Assembly (NCBI RefSeq): GCF_000964525.1
Contig: NZ_BAZG01000014.1
Location: 1-52,947 of the forward strand
DNA length: 52,947 bases
Reading direction: 5' to 3'
Origin: Anaeromyxobacter sp. PSR-1
GTDB taxonomy: Bacteria; Myxococcota; Myxococcia; Myxococcales; Anaeromyxobacteraceae
A program made the position numbers and the translations under genes. Under the pieces are notes generated by a model. That model saw only the letters and a list, made by a program, of their open reading frames with translations, searched no databases and was not told the DNA's origin. This document shows positions 42,372 to 51,320 of the stretch, piece by piece (within the stretch, counting starts at the first letter, position 1; each line of letters begins with the position of its first letter).

Positions 42372-43009
42372 GTGTAGCAGCTCGTGCGGGGTTTGACGTC
42401 GTACTTCTTCGCGATCTCCCTCCCGATCGCAGCGGGGTCACCGTCCGGCTTCCAGGCCATGTTGGTGACCTCCTCCGGCGGGCGGAGGCGGGGATACGGG
42501 TCGCGGTGGCAGTCGAGGCACCAGCCCATCGTCAGCGGCTGCACCTGCTCGATGGCGGCCATCTGGTCCACGCGGCCGTGGCACTCGACGCAGCCGACGC
42601 CCTTGTTCACGTGGATGGAGTGGTTGAAGTAGACGAAGTCCGGGAGCTTGTGGACGCGCATCCAGCGGATGGGCTCGTTCGCGAACCAGCTCGCGCGCAC
42701 CACGTCGAGCAGCGGGCTCTTGTTCCAGACCTGCGCGTGGCAGTTCAGGCAGAGCTCCGTGGACGGGATGCCCGCGCTCGCCGCCCGGTCCACCGTGCTG
42801 TGGCAGTACCGGCAGTCGATGAGGTCGTCCTGGACGTGGTGCCGGTGGTCGAACTGGACCGGCTGCGCCACCTGCTCCTGCTGGCCGGTGCCGTACGGCA
42901 CGCGCCAGTACACCATGAACGCGGCGACCGTCCCGCCGGCGCCGGCGATCAGGAGGACGAGGATCAGGCGGAAGAGAGCGTTGGATCTCGGTGTGAACAG
43001 TGCGCTCAT
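42359..43009 (-). CDS. actA: Alternative Complex III subunit ActA (pentahaem cytochrome c)
   Basis: 216 aa. One N-terminal membrane anchor (LFRLILVLLIAGAGGTVAAF) and five haem c sites: CRYCH, CLNCH, CVECH, CLDCH and CYTCH, the last at the very C-terminus. ActA carries electrons from ActB to ActE. I chose ATG 43009; an upstream GTG at 43054 would add 15 residues without homology and would overlap the predicted promoter. It leads the operon, whose twelve genes all touch or overlap or lie within 14 nt. Confidence 0.93.
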   Translation of the reverse strand: MSALFTPRSNALFRLILVLLIAGAGGTVAAFMVYWRVPYGTGQQEQVAQPVQFDHRHHVQDDLIDCRYCHSTVDRAASAGIPSTELCLNCHAQVWNKSPLLDVVRASWFANEPIRWMRVHKLPDFVYFNHSIHVNKGVGCVECHGRVDQMAAIEQVQPLTMGWCLDCHRDPYPRLRPPEEVTNMAWKPDGDPAAIGREIAKKYDVKPRTSCYTCHR

Positions 43010-43033
43010 CGAGTGGGTCGCGCACCCCGAGGC

Positions 43034-43059
43034 AGACGTGTCCTGCTGCACCACGTTCC
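43034..43059 (-). promoter_or_regulatory. Candidate ECF-type promoter for the ACIII-caa3 operon
   Basis: On the minus strand GGAAC (43059-43055), a 17-nt spacer and GTCT (43037-43034) match the common ECF -35/-10 pattern. Transcription would start roughly 18-20 nt before ATG 43009. The divergent ECF sigma gene makes it a plausible target. By eye only. Confidence 0.4.
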
Positions 43060-43103
43060 GGGGCCCGCGCCGGGGCGTAAACTGTTCGGCGCCTCCGACC
43101 GAC

Positions 43104-43153
43104 GGAAGGTCTCTAAAGGGGCGAGGCCCTTGCCCGCCCCCTAAACCTCTTCC
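43104..43153. repeat. Imperfect inverted repeat between actA and the ECF sigma gene
   Basis: GGAAGGTCTCTAAAGGGGCG on the left mirrors CGCCCCCTAAACCTCTTCC on the right, with an ~11-nt centre; most of the 19-20 bp arm pairs. The arms contain TAAAGGGG/CCCCTAAA, AT-richer than the surroundings. A regulator dimer site is likely. Confidence 0.45.
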
Positions 43154-43292
43154 GCCATCGGTGCACGGCGCCCCCGCCGGCCGGCCACGCCCCGGCGTGC
43201 GTCACCCTGGGTGAACGGCGGCGCCGGTCGGGCCCGCGACGACCGCGCGCTTGTGAGGGGATCGCGGGTGGACTAGGAAGGACGGCGACACC

Positions 43293-44159
43293 ATGGAAAC
43301 CAGCGACGCCACCCTCATCGACCGCGCCCGGACCGGCGACCGTCGAGCGCTCGACGAGCTGCTCACGCGGCACCAGCGGCGCGTCTACCGCTTTGGCCTC
43401 AAGATGTGCCGGGATCCGGAGGACGCGAAGGACATTCTCCAGGAGACGCTGCTCGCGGCTGCACGGACCGTGAAGGACTTCCGCGGCGCGTCGTCGGTCT
43501 CGACCTGGATGTACACGATCGCCCGGAGCTTCTGCATCAAGAAGCGGCGCCGCTCCAAGTTCGCGCCCGCCGAGGAGACCTCGCTCGACCAGCGCGAGCC
43601 GGGGGCCGAGGCCCGCCAGGTGGCCGACCCGGGGCGCACGCCGGACGAGTCGCTCGCCGGGCGCCAGATCGAGCAGGCCCTCGAGACCGCCATCGGCCGC
43701 CTGGACCCCATGTACCGCGAGGTGCTGGTGCTCCGGGACGTGGAGGGGCTCTCCGCCCCGGAGGTCGCCGAGGTCATGGGGCTGAGCGTGGAGGCGGTGA
43801 AGAGCCGCCTCCACCGGGCCCGGGTGGCGGTGCGCGAGGCGCTGGTGCCGCTCCTCGGGATCCCGGAGGCGCCCGCGGCGGCCCCGGCGGCGCCGGCGGC
43901 CCAGGCGCCGGCCGGCCCCGGCGTCGCCTGCCCGGACATCGTCCAGCTCTTCTCCCGCCACCTCGAGGGCGAGATCAGCGCGAACGTGTGCGCGGACATG
44001 GAGAAGCACCTGGCCGGCTGCCCGGCCTGCCAGTCGCGCTGCGACTCGCTCCAGCGCACGCTGGCGCTCTGCAAGGCGGCGCCGATGCCCGAGGTGCCGG
44101 CGAAGGTGCAGGCGTCCGTGCGCCAGGCGATCAAGAAGTTCGTCGAGCTTCATTCCTGA
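43293..44159 (+). CDS. ECF sigma factor with C-terminal zinc-finger (zf-HC2-like) domain
   Basis: 288 aa. Region 2 (~25-90, DILQETLLAAARTVKDF, STWMYTIARSFCIKKRRR) and region 4 (~130-182, YREVLVLRDVEGLSAPEVAE, VEAVKSRLHRARV) are complete. An Ala/Pro linker (~191-210) leads to a tail with His239-x3-Cys243-x2-Cys246 (HLAGCPAC) plus Cys213 and Cys233, the zinc-binding pattern of ZAS anti-sigma domains. A sigma factor with its own anti-sigma-like sensor could respond to redox or metal. GGAAGGACGG lies before ATG 43293. Divergent from the ACIII operon. Confidence 0.9.
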   Translation: METSDATLIDRARTGDRRALDELLTRHQRRVYRFGLKMCRDPEDAKDILQETLLAAARTVKDFRGASSVSTWMYTIARSFCIKKRRRSKFAPAEETSLDQREPGAEARQVADPGRTPDESLAGRQIEQALETAIGRLDPMYREVLVLRDVEGLSAPEVAEVMGLSVEAVKSRLHRARVAVREALVPLLGIPEAPAAAPAAPAAQAPAGPGVACPDIVQLFSRHLEGEISANVCADMEKHLAGCPACQSRCDSLQRTLALCKAAPMPEVPAKVQASVRQAIKKFVELHS

Positions 44160-44180
44160 GAGGCGAGCCCTCCCCCACCC

Positions 44181-44212
44181 GCCCCCGCCCCGGTTTGCGC
44201 CTCGGCGGGGGC
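44181..44212 (+). terminator. GC hairpin after the ECF sigma gene
   Basis: GCCCCCGCC (44181-44189) pairs with GGCGGGGGC (44204-44212) around a 14-nt loop, 22 nt after the stop. No T tract; moderate support. Confidence 0.45.
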
Positions 44213-44263
44213 AGGCCCCAGCTTTGGGCACGCGGCGCCCCAGGGCGCCCGAGGGGGGATGGC

Positions 44264-44977
44264 ATGAGGCTCGACAGGGGATCGGCATTCGTCGCGGCGA
44301 TGCTGGCGTCCGGCGCCGCCGGCGCGCAGGCGCCCGCGCAGCAGCCACCGCCGTACTACCCGCCGCCGCAGCAGGCGACCCCGCCGCCGGCCCAGGCGCC
44401 GGCGCAGCCGCCGCCTCCCGCGGCGAGCGGGACCGGGGTGGCGCCGTCGTCATCGGCGCCCTCGTCCGCGCCGTCCTCGGCGAGCTCGGGCGCGGCGCCG
44501 TCCTCGTCGTCGTCCGCGACGTCGGGCAACAACACGCCCGGCGGGGCGGCGTCGCAGCAGGTGGTGGTGAACCCGCCGCAGGGGACCGGCTCCGGCGAGC
44601 AGCCGCCCAGCACCACGGTGGTGAACCCGCCCCCGCCCGCGTACGGCAGCCCGGTCGTGGTGGACCGGTACGCGCGCGAGCGCCGGAACCCGCTCGGCAC
44701 GATCGTCACCGACGCGGCCTACGGCGGCGTGGGCGGCCTGCTGGTCGGCACCGGCGTCGCGCTCGTGAACGACTGGGACCACTGGGAGCGGGACCTGTCG
44801 ATGGGCGCCGGCATCGGCATCATCGTGGGCGCCGCGTTCGGCGCGGTGCACGCGACCCTGGATGCGCGCGAGGACGCCGCGGTGCGCCGCCCGGTGGCGT
44901 TCGACGGGCTGGGGAGCCCGGCGCGCGACCCGGTGATCAAGACGCCGCCCACCGTGGCGTTCTCCGGCCGGTTCTGA
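44264..44977 (+). CDS. Secreted Pro/Ser-rich protein with glycine-zipper segments
   Basis: 237 aa. A signal peptide (AAMLASGAAGAQA, cut near residue 22) precedes ~110 residues rich in Pro, Gln, Ala and Ser runs. The ordered part (from ~130) has two Gly/Ala-rich helices (AYGGVGGLLVGTGVALV; GAGIGIIVGAAFGAVHA) separated by NDWDHWERDLSM, a glycine-zipper pattern of outer-membrane or pore-like proteins. It ends FSGRF with aromatic last residue, as many outer-membrane proteins do. GAGGGGGG precedes ATG 44264. Function unknown. Confidence 0.7.
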   Translation: MRLDRGSAFVAAMLASGAAGAQAPAQQPPPYYPPPQQATPPPAQAPAQPPPPAASGTGVAPSSSAPSSAPSSASSGAAPSSSSSATSGNNTPGGAASQQVVVNPPQGTGSGEQPPSTTVVNPPPPAYGSPVVVDRYARERRNPLGTIVTDAAYGGVGGLLVGTGVALVNDWDHWERDLSMGAGIGIIVGAAFGAVHATLDAREDAAVRRPVAFDGLGSPARDPVIKTPPTVAFSGRF

Positions 44978-45057
44978 CGGTGCGGGGCCTCCGAGGCGGC
45001 GCGGCGGCGCCGGCGAGCGCGGTCCGGCGCGGCGCGCCGTGCGGGCCGCGGCTCGCT

Positions 45058-45063
45058 TACAAT
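45058..45063 (+). promoter_or_regulatory. -10-like TA box (TACAAT) 6 nt before aat
   Basis: TACAAT, then six bases, then GTG 45070. No Shine-Dalgarno sequence precedes the start. It is the box closest to the TATAAT consensus and a good candidate for a leaderless start. Confidence 0.55.
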
Positions 45064-45069
45064 CCCGGC

Positions 45070-45771
45070 GTGCCCATCTTCCGCCTGTCCCGCGAGCCCG
45101 CGTTCCCGGACCCCGCGCTCGCCGAGCCCGACGGGCTGCTGGCGGTGGGCGGCGACCTCGAGCCGGAGCGGCTCCTCACCGCCTACGCCGAGGGGATCTT
45201 CCCCTGGTTCGACGCGGAGAGCCCCATCCTCTGGTGGTCGCCGGACCCGCGGCTGGTGCTCGATCCCGCGGCGCTGCACGTGCCCCGCTCGCTGCAGCGG
45301 ACGCTCCGGCGCGGCACCTACCGCGTGAGCGCCGACGAGGCGTTCGAGCGGGTGATCCGGCGCTGCGCCGAGCGGGACCGCCCGGGCCAGCAGGGCACCT
45401 GGATCACCGCCGAGATGGTGGACGCCTACGTGCGCCTGCACCGCCTCGGCCTCGCCCACTCCTTCGAGGCGTGGGAGGGGGACGCGCTCGCCGGCGGGCT
45501 GTACGGCGTCTCGCTGGGCGCCGCGTTCTTCGGCGAGTCGATGTTCGCGGACGCGCCGGACGCGTCCAAGGTCGCGTTCGTGCGCTCCGTCGAGTGGCTC
45601 CGGTCGGCGGGCGTCGAGCTGGTGGACTGCCAGGTCCGCACCGAGCACCTGGTCCGCTTCGGCGCGCGCGAGGTCCCGCGCGCCGAGTTCCTGGCGCGGC
45701 TCGCCCGCGCGCTGGAGCAGCCGACGCTGCGCGGGCGCTGGCAGCTCGAGCCGGCGGGCCCGCCGTCCTAG
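45070..45771 (+). CDS. aat: Leucyl/phenylalanyl-tRNA-protein transferase
   Basis: 233 aa. Aat adds Leu or Phe to proteins starting with Lys or Arg, creating N-degrons. Family marks: EPDGLLAVGGDLEPERLLTAY, GIFPWF, LWWSPDPR, and YGVSLGAAFFGESMF, SKVAFVRSVEWL, DCQVRTEHLVRFGA. I start at GTG 45070; no ATG fits. With clpS and clpA 2 kb downstream it completes the recognition and delivery parts of the pathway. It converges with the S9 peptidase gene, 22 nt apart. Confidence 0.95.
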   Translation: MPIFRLSREPAFPDPALAEPDGLLAVGGDLEPERLLTAYAEGIFPWFDAESPILWWSPDPRLVLDPAALHVPRSLQRTLRRGTYRVSADEAFERVIRRCAERDRPGQQGTWITAEMVDAYVRLHRLGLAHSFEAWEGDALAGGLYGVSLGAAFFGESMFADAPDASKVAFVRSVEWLRSAGVELVDCQVRTEHLVRFGAREVPRAEFLARLARALEQPTLRGRWQLEPAGPPS

Positions 45772-45793
45772 GCCGGCCCGCCGGACGCGGCGC

Positions 45794-47755
45794 TCAGCGC
45801 GCCGGGGCGCCGCCCGGCTGCGCGCTCGCCGGCGGGGCGCCGCCCAGCATCCGCTGCAGGAACGCGACGGTGACCGCGTCGGCGTGGTCGCGGTTCTCCT
45901 TCCTCTTGAAGCCGTGCCCCTCGTCGAGCGCGAGGACGTACCAGACCTCCTGCCCGTTCGCGCGCACCGCCCGGACGATCTGCTCGGCCTCGGAGCGCGG
46001 GACGCGCGGGTCGTTCGCGCCCTGGACGACGAGCAGCGGCACGCGGATGGCGCCGGCCCGGCCGAGCGGCGAGATCCGCTCCTGCACCGCGCGCACCTCC
46101 GGCACGCGCTCGTCGCCGTACTCCGCGCGGCGCAGGTCGCGCCGGTACGCCTGCGTGCTCTCGAGGAAGCTCGGCAGCGAGGAGATGCCCACCACGTCCA
46201 CGCCGGCCCGCGCCAGGCCCGGGAACAGCGTGAGCGTCGCGAGCACCATGTAGCCGCCGTAGGAGCCGCCCCACACCACGGCGCGGGCCGCGTCGAGGTC
46301 GGGCCGCGACGCGATGAACTGGAACGTGGCCGGGATGTCCTTCAGCGCCTCCTCGCGGCGCACGCCGTCGTCGAGCGCGAGCCAGTCCTTCCCGTAGCCG
46401 GCGGAGCCGCGCACGTTCGGCTGGAGCACCGCCACGCCCAGCTCCGCCACCAGGAACTGCACCAGCGGGCTGAAGGCGGGCCGGTGCTGGCCCTCGGGGC
46501 CGCCGTGCCAGTTCACCACCACCGGCGCCCGCCCGCCGCCGCGCGGCCGGTACAGGAAGGCCGGCACCTCGGCGCCGCCGGCGGTGGGGTAGCGGACCAG
46601 CTCCGGCTCCACGAACCCGGCCGGATCGAGCCCGCCCACCTCCGAGCGCGTCCAGCGCACCGCCTTGCCGCCGCGGAGCTCGACGGTCCAGGCGTCCCAG
46701 GGCGAGGTGGCGCTCACCAGCCCGACCGCGAGCACGTCGCCGCGGCCCGGCGGGAAGCGGATCGTCGCGACGCCGCGGCCGGGCAGCGGCACGCCGCGCA
46801 GCCGCCCGGTGCGCGGGTCCATGGCATGGAGCAGCGAGACGCCGTCCGCGTTGGCGGTGAAGGCGACGGTGCCGTCGCGCGCCACCGCCACCTGCTCCAC
46901 GTCCCACGCCACCCCCGGCGCCACCGGGCGCGGCGGCGCGGCCGGGCGCGCCAGGTCCACCCGGACCAGCGCGGCGTGATCGGCGCCGCGATCGGTGATG
47001 GCGTACACGGCCCTGCCGTCGGCGGAGAAGGCGGCCCCGCCGACCGAGCCCTTGCCGGCGAGCAGCGGCGTCCGCGCGCCGGTCGCGAGGTCCACCAGCT
47101 CGAGATCGGCGTCGGAGGCGGCGCGGTAGCGGCGCACCAGCAGCCGGCGCCCGTCGCGCGAGAAGTCGAGCGGCGACCAGCTCCCCTCGGCCTCCACCAC
47201 GCGCCGCGCGGCGGCGGGCCGCTCCGCCTCGGCCACGTACACGTCGGCGTCCTTGCCGTTCCGGCCGGTGCCCGAGTACGCGAAGCGCCGCCCGTCGGGC
47301 GACACCACCAGGTCCTGGTGGCGGCTCCTGCCGTCGGTGAGCAGCTCGGAGCGGCCGGTGCGCCGGTCCAGGCGGTAGAGCTGGAAGAACTCCCCGCCGC
47401 CCTTGTCCTGGAGGTAGAGCAGGCTCTCCGGCCGGCCGGGCAGGAACGCGGCGTCGGACACCGGCTCGTCGCCGAAGGTGAGCTGCTCGCGCATGCCCAG
47501 CGGCGCCGCCACGAGGTGGAGCTGGGCGGTGCTGCCGAACCGCGTCGTCACCAGCATGGCCCGGCCGTCCGCCGACACGTCGCGGAGCACCGCGGCCCGC
47601 GCGTTCTCGTACTGCTCGAGCCGGGCGGACACCTCCGGGGGAACCTCGGGGACGCCGAGCTGGAGCAGGTTGGGGAGGCCCGGGACCGGGGCGAGGTCGA
47701 GCGGGGCGGCCGCGGCGCCGGCCGCGGCGACGAGTGCGAGGAGAAGGGCGTGCAT
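45794..47755 (-). CDS. S9-family serine peptidase (prolyl oligopeptidase / acylaminoacyl-peptidase type), exported
   Basis: 653 aa. A signal peptide (MHALLLALVAAAGAAAA) suggests periplasmic location. A seven-bladed propeller (~50-390) is followed by an alpha/beta-hydrolase domain with nucleophile Ser498 (GGSYGGY), Asp near 582 (GANDPRVP) and His near 613 (DEGHGF). VVVNWHGGPEGQ gives the oxyanion region. Such enzymes cut short peptides. It lies opposite to aat and clpSA; GAGGTG upstream of ATG 47755 could serve as a ribosome site, though a TA box overlaps it. Confidence 0.9.
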   Translation of the reverse strand: MHALLLALVAAAGAAAAPLDLAPVPGLPNLLQLGVPEVPPEVSARLEQYENARAAVLRDVSADGRAMLVTTRFGSTAQLHLVAAPLGMREQLTFGDEPVSDAAFLPGRPESLLYLQDKGGGEFFQLYRLDRRTGRSELLTDGRSRHQDLVVSPDGRRFAYSGTGRNGKDADVYVAEAERPAAARRVVEAEGSWSPLDFSRDGRRLLVRRYRAASDADLELVDLATGARTPLLAGKGSVGGAAFSADGRAVYAITDRGADHAALVRVDLARPAAPPRPVAPGVAWDVEQVAVARDGTVAFTANADGVSLLHAMDPRTGRLRGVPLPGRGVATIRFPPGRGDVLAVGLVSATSPWDAWTVELRGGKAVRWTRSEVGGLDPAGFVEPELVRYPTAGGAEVPAFLYRPRGGGRAPVVVNWHGGPEGQHRPAFSPLVQFLVAELGVAVLQPNVRGSAGYGKDWLALDDGVRREEALKDIPATFQFIASRPDLDAARAVVWGGSYGGYMVLATLTLFPGLARAGVDVVGISSLPSFLESTQAYRRDLRRAEYGDERVPEVRAVQERISPLGRAGAIRVPLLVVQGANDPRVPRSEAEQIVRAVRANGQEVWYVLALDEGHGFKRKENRDHADAVTVAFLQRMLGGAPPASAQPGGAPAR

Positions 47756-47761
47756 TCCCCA

Positions 47762-47767
47762 CCTCTA
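47762..47767 (-). promoter_or_regulatory. -10-like TA box (TAGAGG) 6 nt before the S9 peptidase gene
   Basis: Minus-strand TAGAGG, then TGGGGA, then ATG 47755. A GAGGTG ribosome-site reading overlaps it, so this example is ambiguous. Confidence 0.3.
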
Positions 47768-47871
47768 GGCGAGGTCTGCGCAGAAGGCGAGCAGCCGGCT
47801 CGGTCCTGCGGGGGAGCCCTCGGACCGCGCGCGGGGGGCCTCCGGGTGCGCGCCGGGTCCGCCGGACGCAT

Positions 47872-47877
47872 TAGAAT
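47872..47877 (+). promoter_or_regulatory. -10-like TA box (TAGAAT) 8 nt before clpS
   Basis: TAGAAT differs from TATAAT at one base and ends 8 nt before ATG 47886. No ribosome site of normal spacing; the transcript would begin at or 1-2 nt before ATG. Confidence 0.5.
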
Positions 47878-47885
47878 GGACGGCC

Positions 47886-48212
47886 ATGGCTGAGCGAACC
47901 CGTCCCGGGGGCGATACGGAGGTCGTCGTCCCCAAGACGCGCGCGGAGCGGGAGACGAAGCGCCCGCCGCTGTACAAGGTACTGCTGCACAACGACCATT
48001 ACACGACGCAGGAGTTCGTGGATTACGTCCTGATGACGGTCTTCAACCACGACCCGGAGTCCGCCCACCGGATCATGCTCCACGTTCACATGCACGGGGT
48101 GGGGGTCGCCGGTATCTATCCCTACGAGATCGCCGAGACCAAGGCGCGGAAGACGATGGACCTGGCGCGCGAGGCGGAATACCCGCTGCTCGTGACGATC
48201 GAGCCGGAGTAG
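47886..48212 (+). CDS. clpS: ATP-dependent Clp protease adaptor ClpS
   Basis: 108 aa. ClpS binds N-degron residues and hands substrates to ClpA. Key residues are in LLHNDHYTTQEFVDYVL (the NDxxT loop) and MLHVHMHGVGVAGIYPYEIAE, whose His lines the binding pocket. A flexible ~27-residue N-terminus, needed for delivery, is present. clpA follows after 2 nt. Confidence 0.96.
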   Translation: MAERTRPGGDTEVVVPKTRAERETKRPPLYKVLLHNDHYTTQEFVDYVLMTVFNHDPESAHRIMLHVHMHGVGVAGIYPYEIAETKARKTMDLAREAEYPLLVTIEPE

Positions 48213-48214
48213 CG

Positions 48215-50497
<2,283 letters not shown>

Positions 50498-50502
50498 AGG
50501 CG

Positions 50503-50567
50503 CCCTTCGACTCCGTCCGCTCATCCCGAGCGTAGCGCGGGCCACCGGGCCCGCGCGGAGTCGAGGG
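50503..50567. repeat. Palindromic intergenic repeat, unit C
   Basis: CCCTTCGACTCCG at the left, CGGAGTCGAGGG at the right, with CTCATCCCGAGCG and an inner CGGGCC/GGGCCCG hairpin. It sits 5 nt past the clpA stop and shares its borders with units at 9618 and 9700. Confidence 0.7.
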
Positions 50568-50615
50568 ACCCTCAGGTGAGCGGGCCACCCGCTCGCAGCG
50601 GAGCCACAAGACGAA

Positions 50616-50650
50616 GAAGCCCCTGCCGTCCTCGCGACGGCAGGGGCTTC
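50616..50650. terminator. Bidirectional terminator between clpA and hsp20
   Basis: A perfect 15-bp stem, GAAGCCCCTGCCGTC (50616-50630) and GACGGCAGGGGCTTC (50636-50650), around CTCGC. A-rich sequence before it and T-containing sequence after it suit both directions. Confidence 0.85.
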
Positions 50651-50678
50651 GTGCTTCCGGAACGACCGCGCCCGGGCG

Positions 50679-51110
50679 CTACTTCACCTGGACCGCGATG
50701 GTCCGCGGCTTCGCCTCCTCGCGCTTCGGCAGCGTGACGGTCAGGACGCCGGCGTCGTAGCGCGCCTCGACCTTCGCGCCGTCCACCGTCTTCGGGAGCG
50801 TGAACGCCCGGAAGAAGGTGCCGAAGCGGCGCTCGCCCCGGTGCAGGGTCGCGCCGTCGGCGAGCGCGGGCTGCTTGCGGTCGGCCTGCACGGTGAGCGT
50901 GTCGTTCTCGATGTCCAGCTTGATGGCCGCCGGGTCGAGCCCGGGCACGTCGAGCACCACCTGGAAGCCGGCCTCCGTCTCGAGGATGTCGGCGGCGGGC
51001 GCGAGGCCGTAGCCCCGGGCGCCGGGCTGGGCGAGGTCGTTCATGAGCCGGTTCACCTCGGCGGAGAGCGTGGCGAAGCCGGGATCGGGGTTCCTCAGCA
51101 GGGTCAGCAT
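50679..51110 (-). CDS. Small heat-shock protein, Hsp20 / alpha-crystallin family
   Basis: 143 aa. An alpha-crystallin domain spans ~38-140: ADILETEAGFQVVLDVPGLD, IENDTLTVQADRK, GERRFGTFFRAFTLP, ARYDAGVLTVTLPK. Holdase that binds unfolding proteins. The C-terminal I-x-I motif shows as IAV near the end. ATG 51110 follows GAGGAGG. I found no CIRCE element upstream. The neighbouring clpA gene gives a proteostasis theme but is on the opposite strand. Confidence 0.92.
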   Translation of the reverse strand: MLTLLRNPDPGFATLSAEVNRLMNDLAQPGARGYGLAPAADILETEAGFQVVLDVPGLDPAAIKLDIENDTLTVQADRKQPALADGATLHRGERRFGTFFRAFTLPKTVDGAKVEARYDAGVLTVTLPKREEAKPRTIAVQVK

Positions 51111-51308
51111 GGTCGTGTCCTCCTCGCGCGGACGGATCGCGCCCGCGCGCTGCACTTCGTGGTCGGGATGGCCCGGGCGTGCGGCGGCGGGGCTCGGAAC
51201 TCGGTGCGCCGCCTCGCGCCCTCGCCCATCCACGTAAGTCCGCCCCGGGGGCTGTCAAGCGCGGCCCCCGTCGCCCCCGGAACGGTTCTCCTCCTCCCCG
51301 CGGCGGGT

Positions 51309-51314
51309 TAGAAG
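51309..51314 (+). promoter_or_regulatory. -10-like TA box (TAGAAG) 6 nt before hrpB
   Basis: TAGAAG, six bases GGGCCG, then GTG 51321. The purine-rich stretch could act as a weak ribosome site, but its spacing matches the other TA boxes exactly. Confidence 0.4.
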
Positions 51315-51320
51315 GGGCCG

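Noticed and set aside
43010-43054. actA starting at GTG 43054
   Set aside because: The added residues lack homology and the region contains the -10/-35 pair of the likely promoter.
51111-51308. CIRCE (HrcA) element upstream of hsp20
   Set aside because: No TTAGCACTC/GAGTGCTAA inverted repeat is present.
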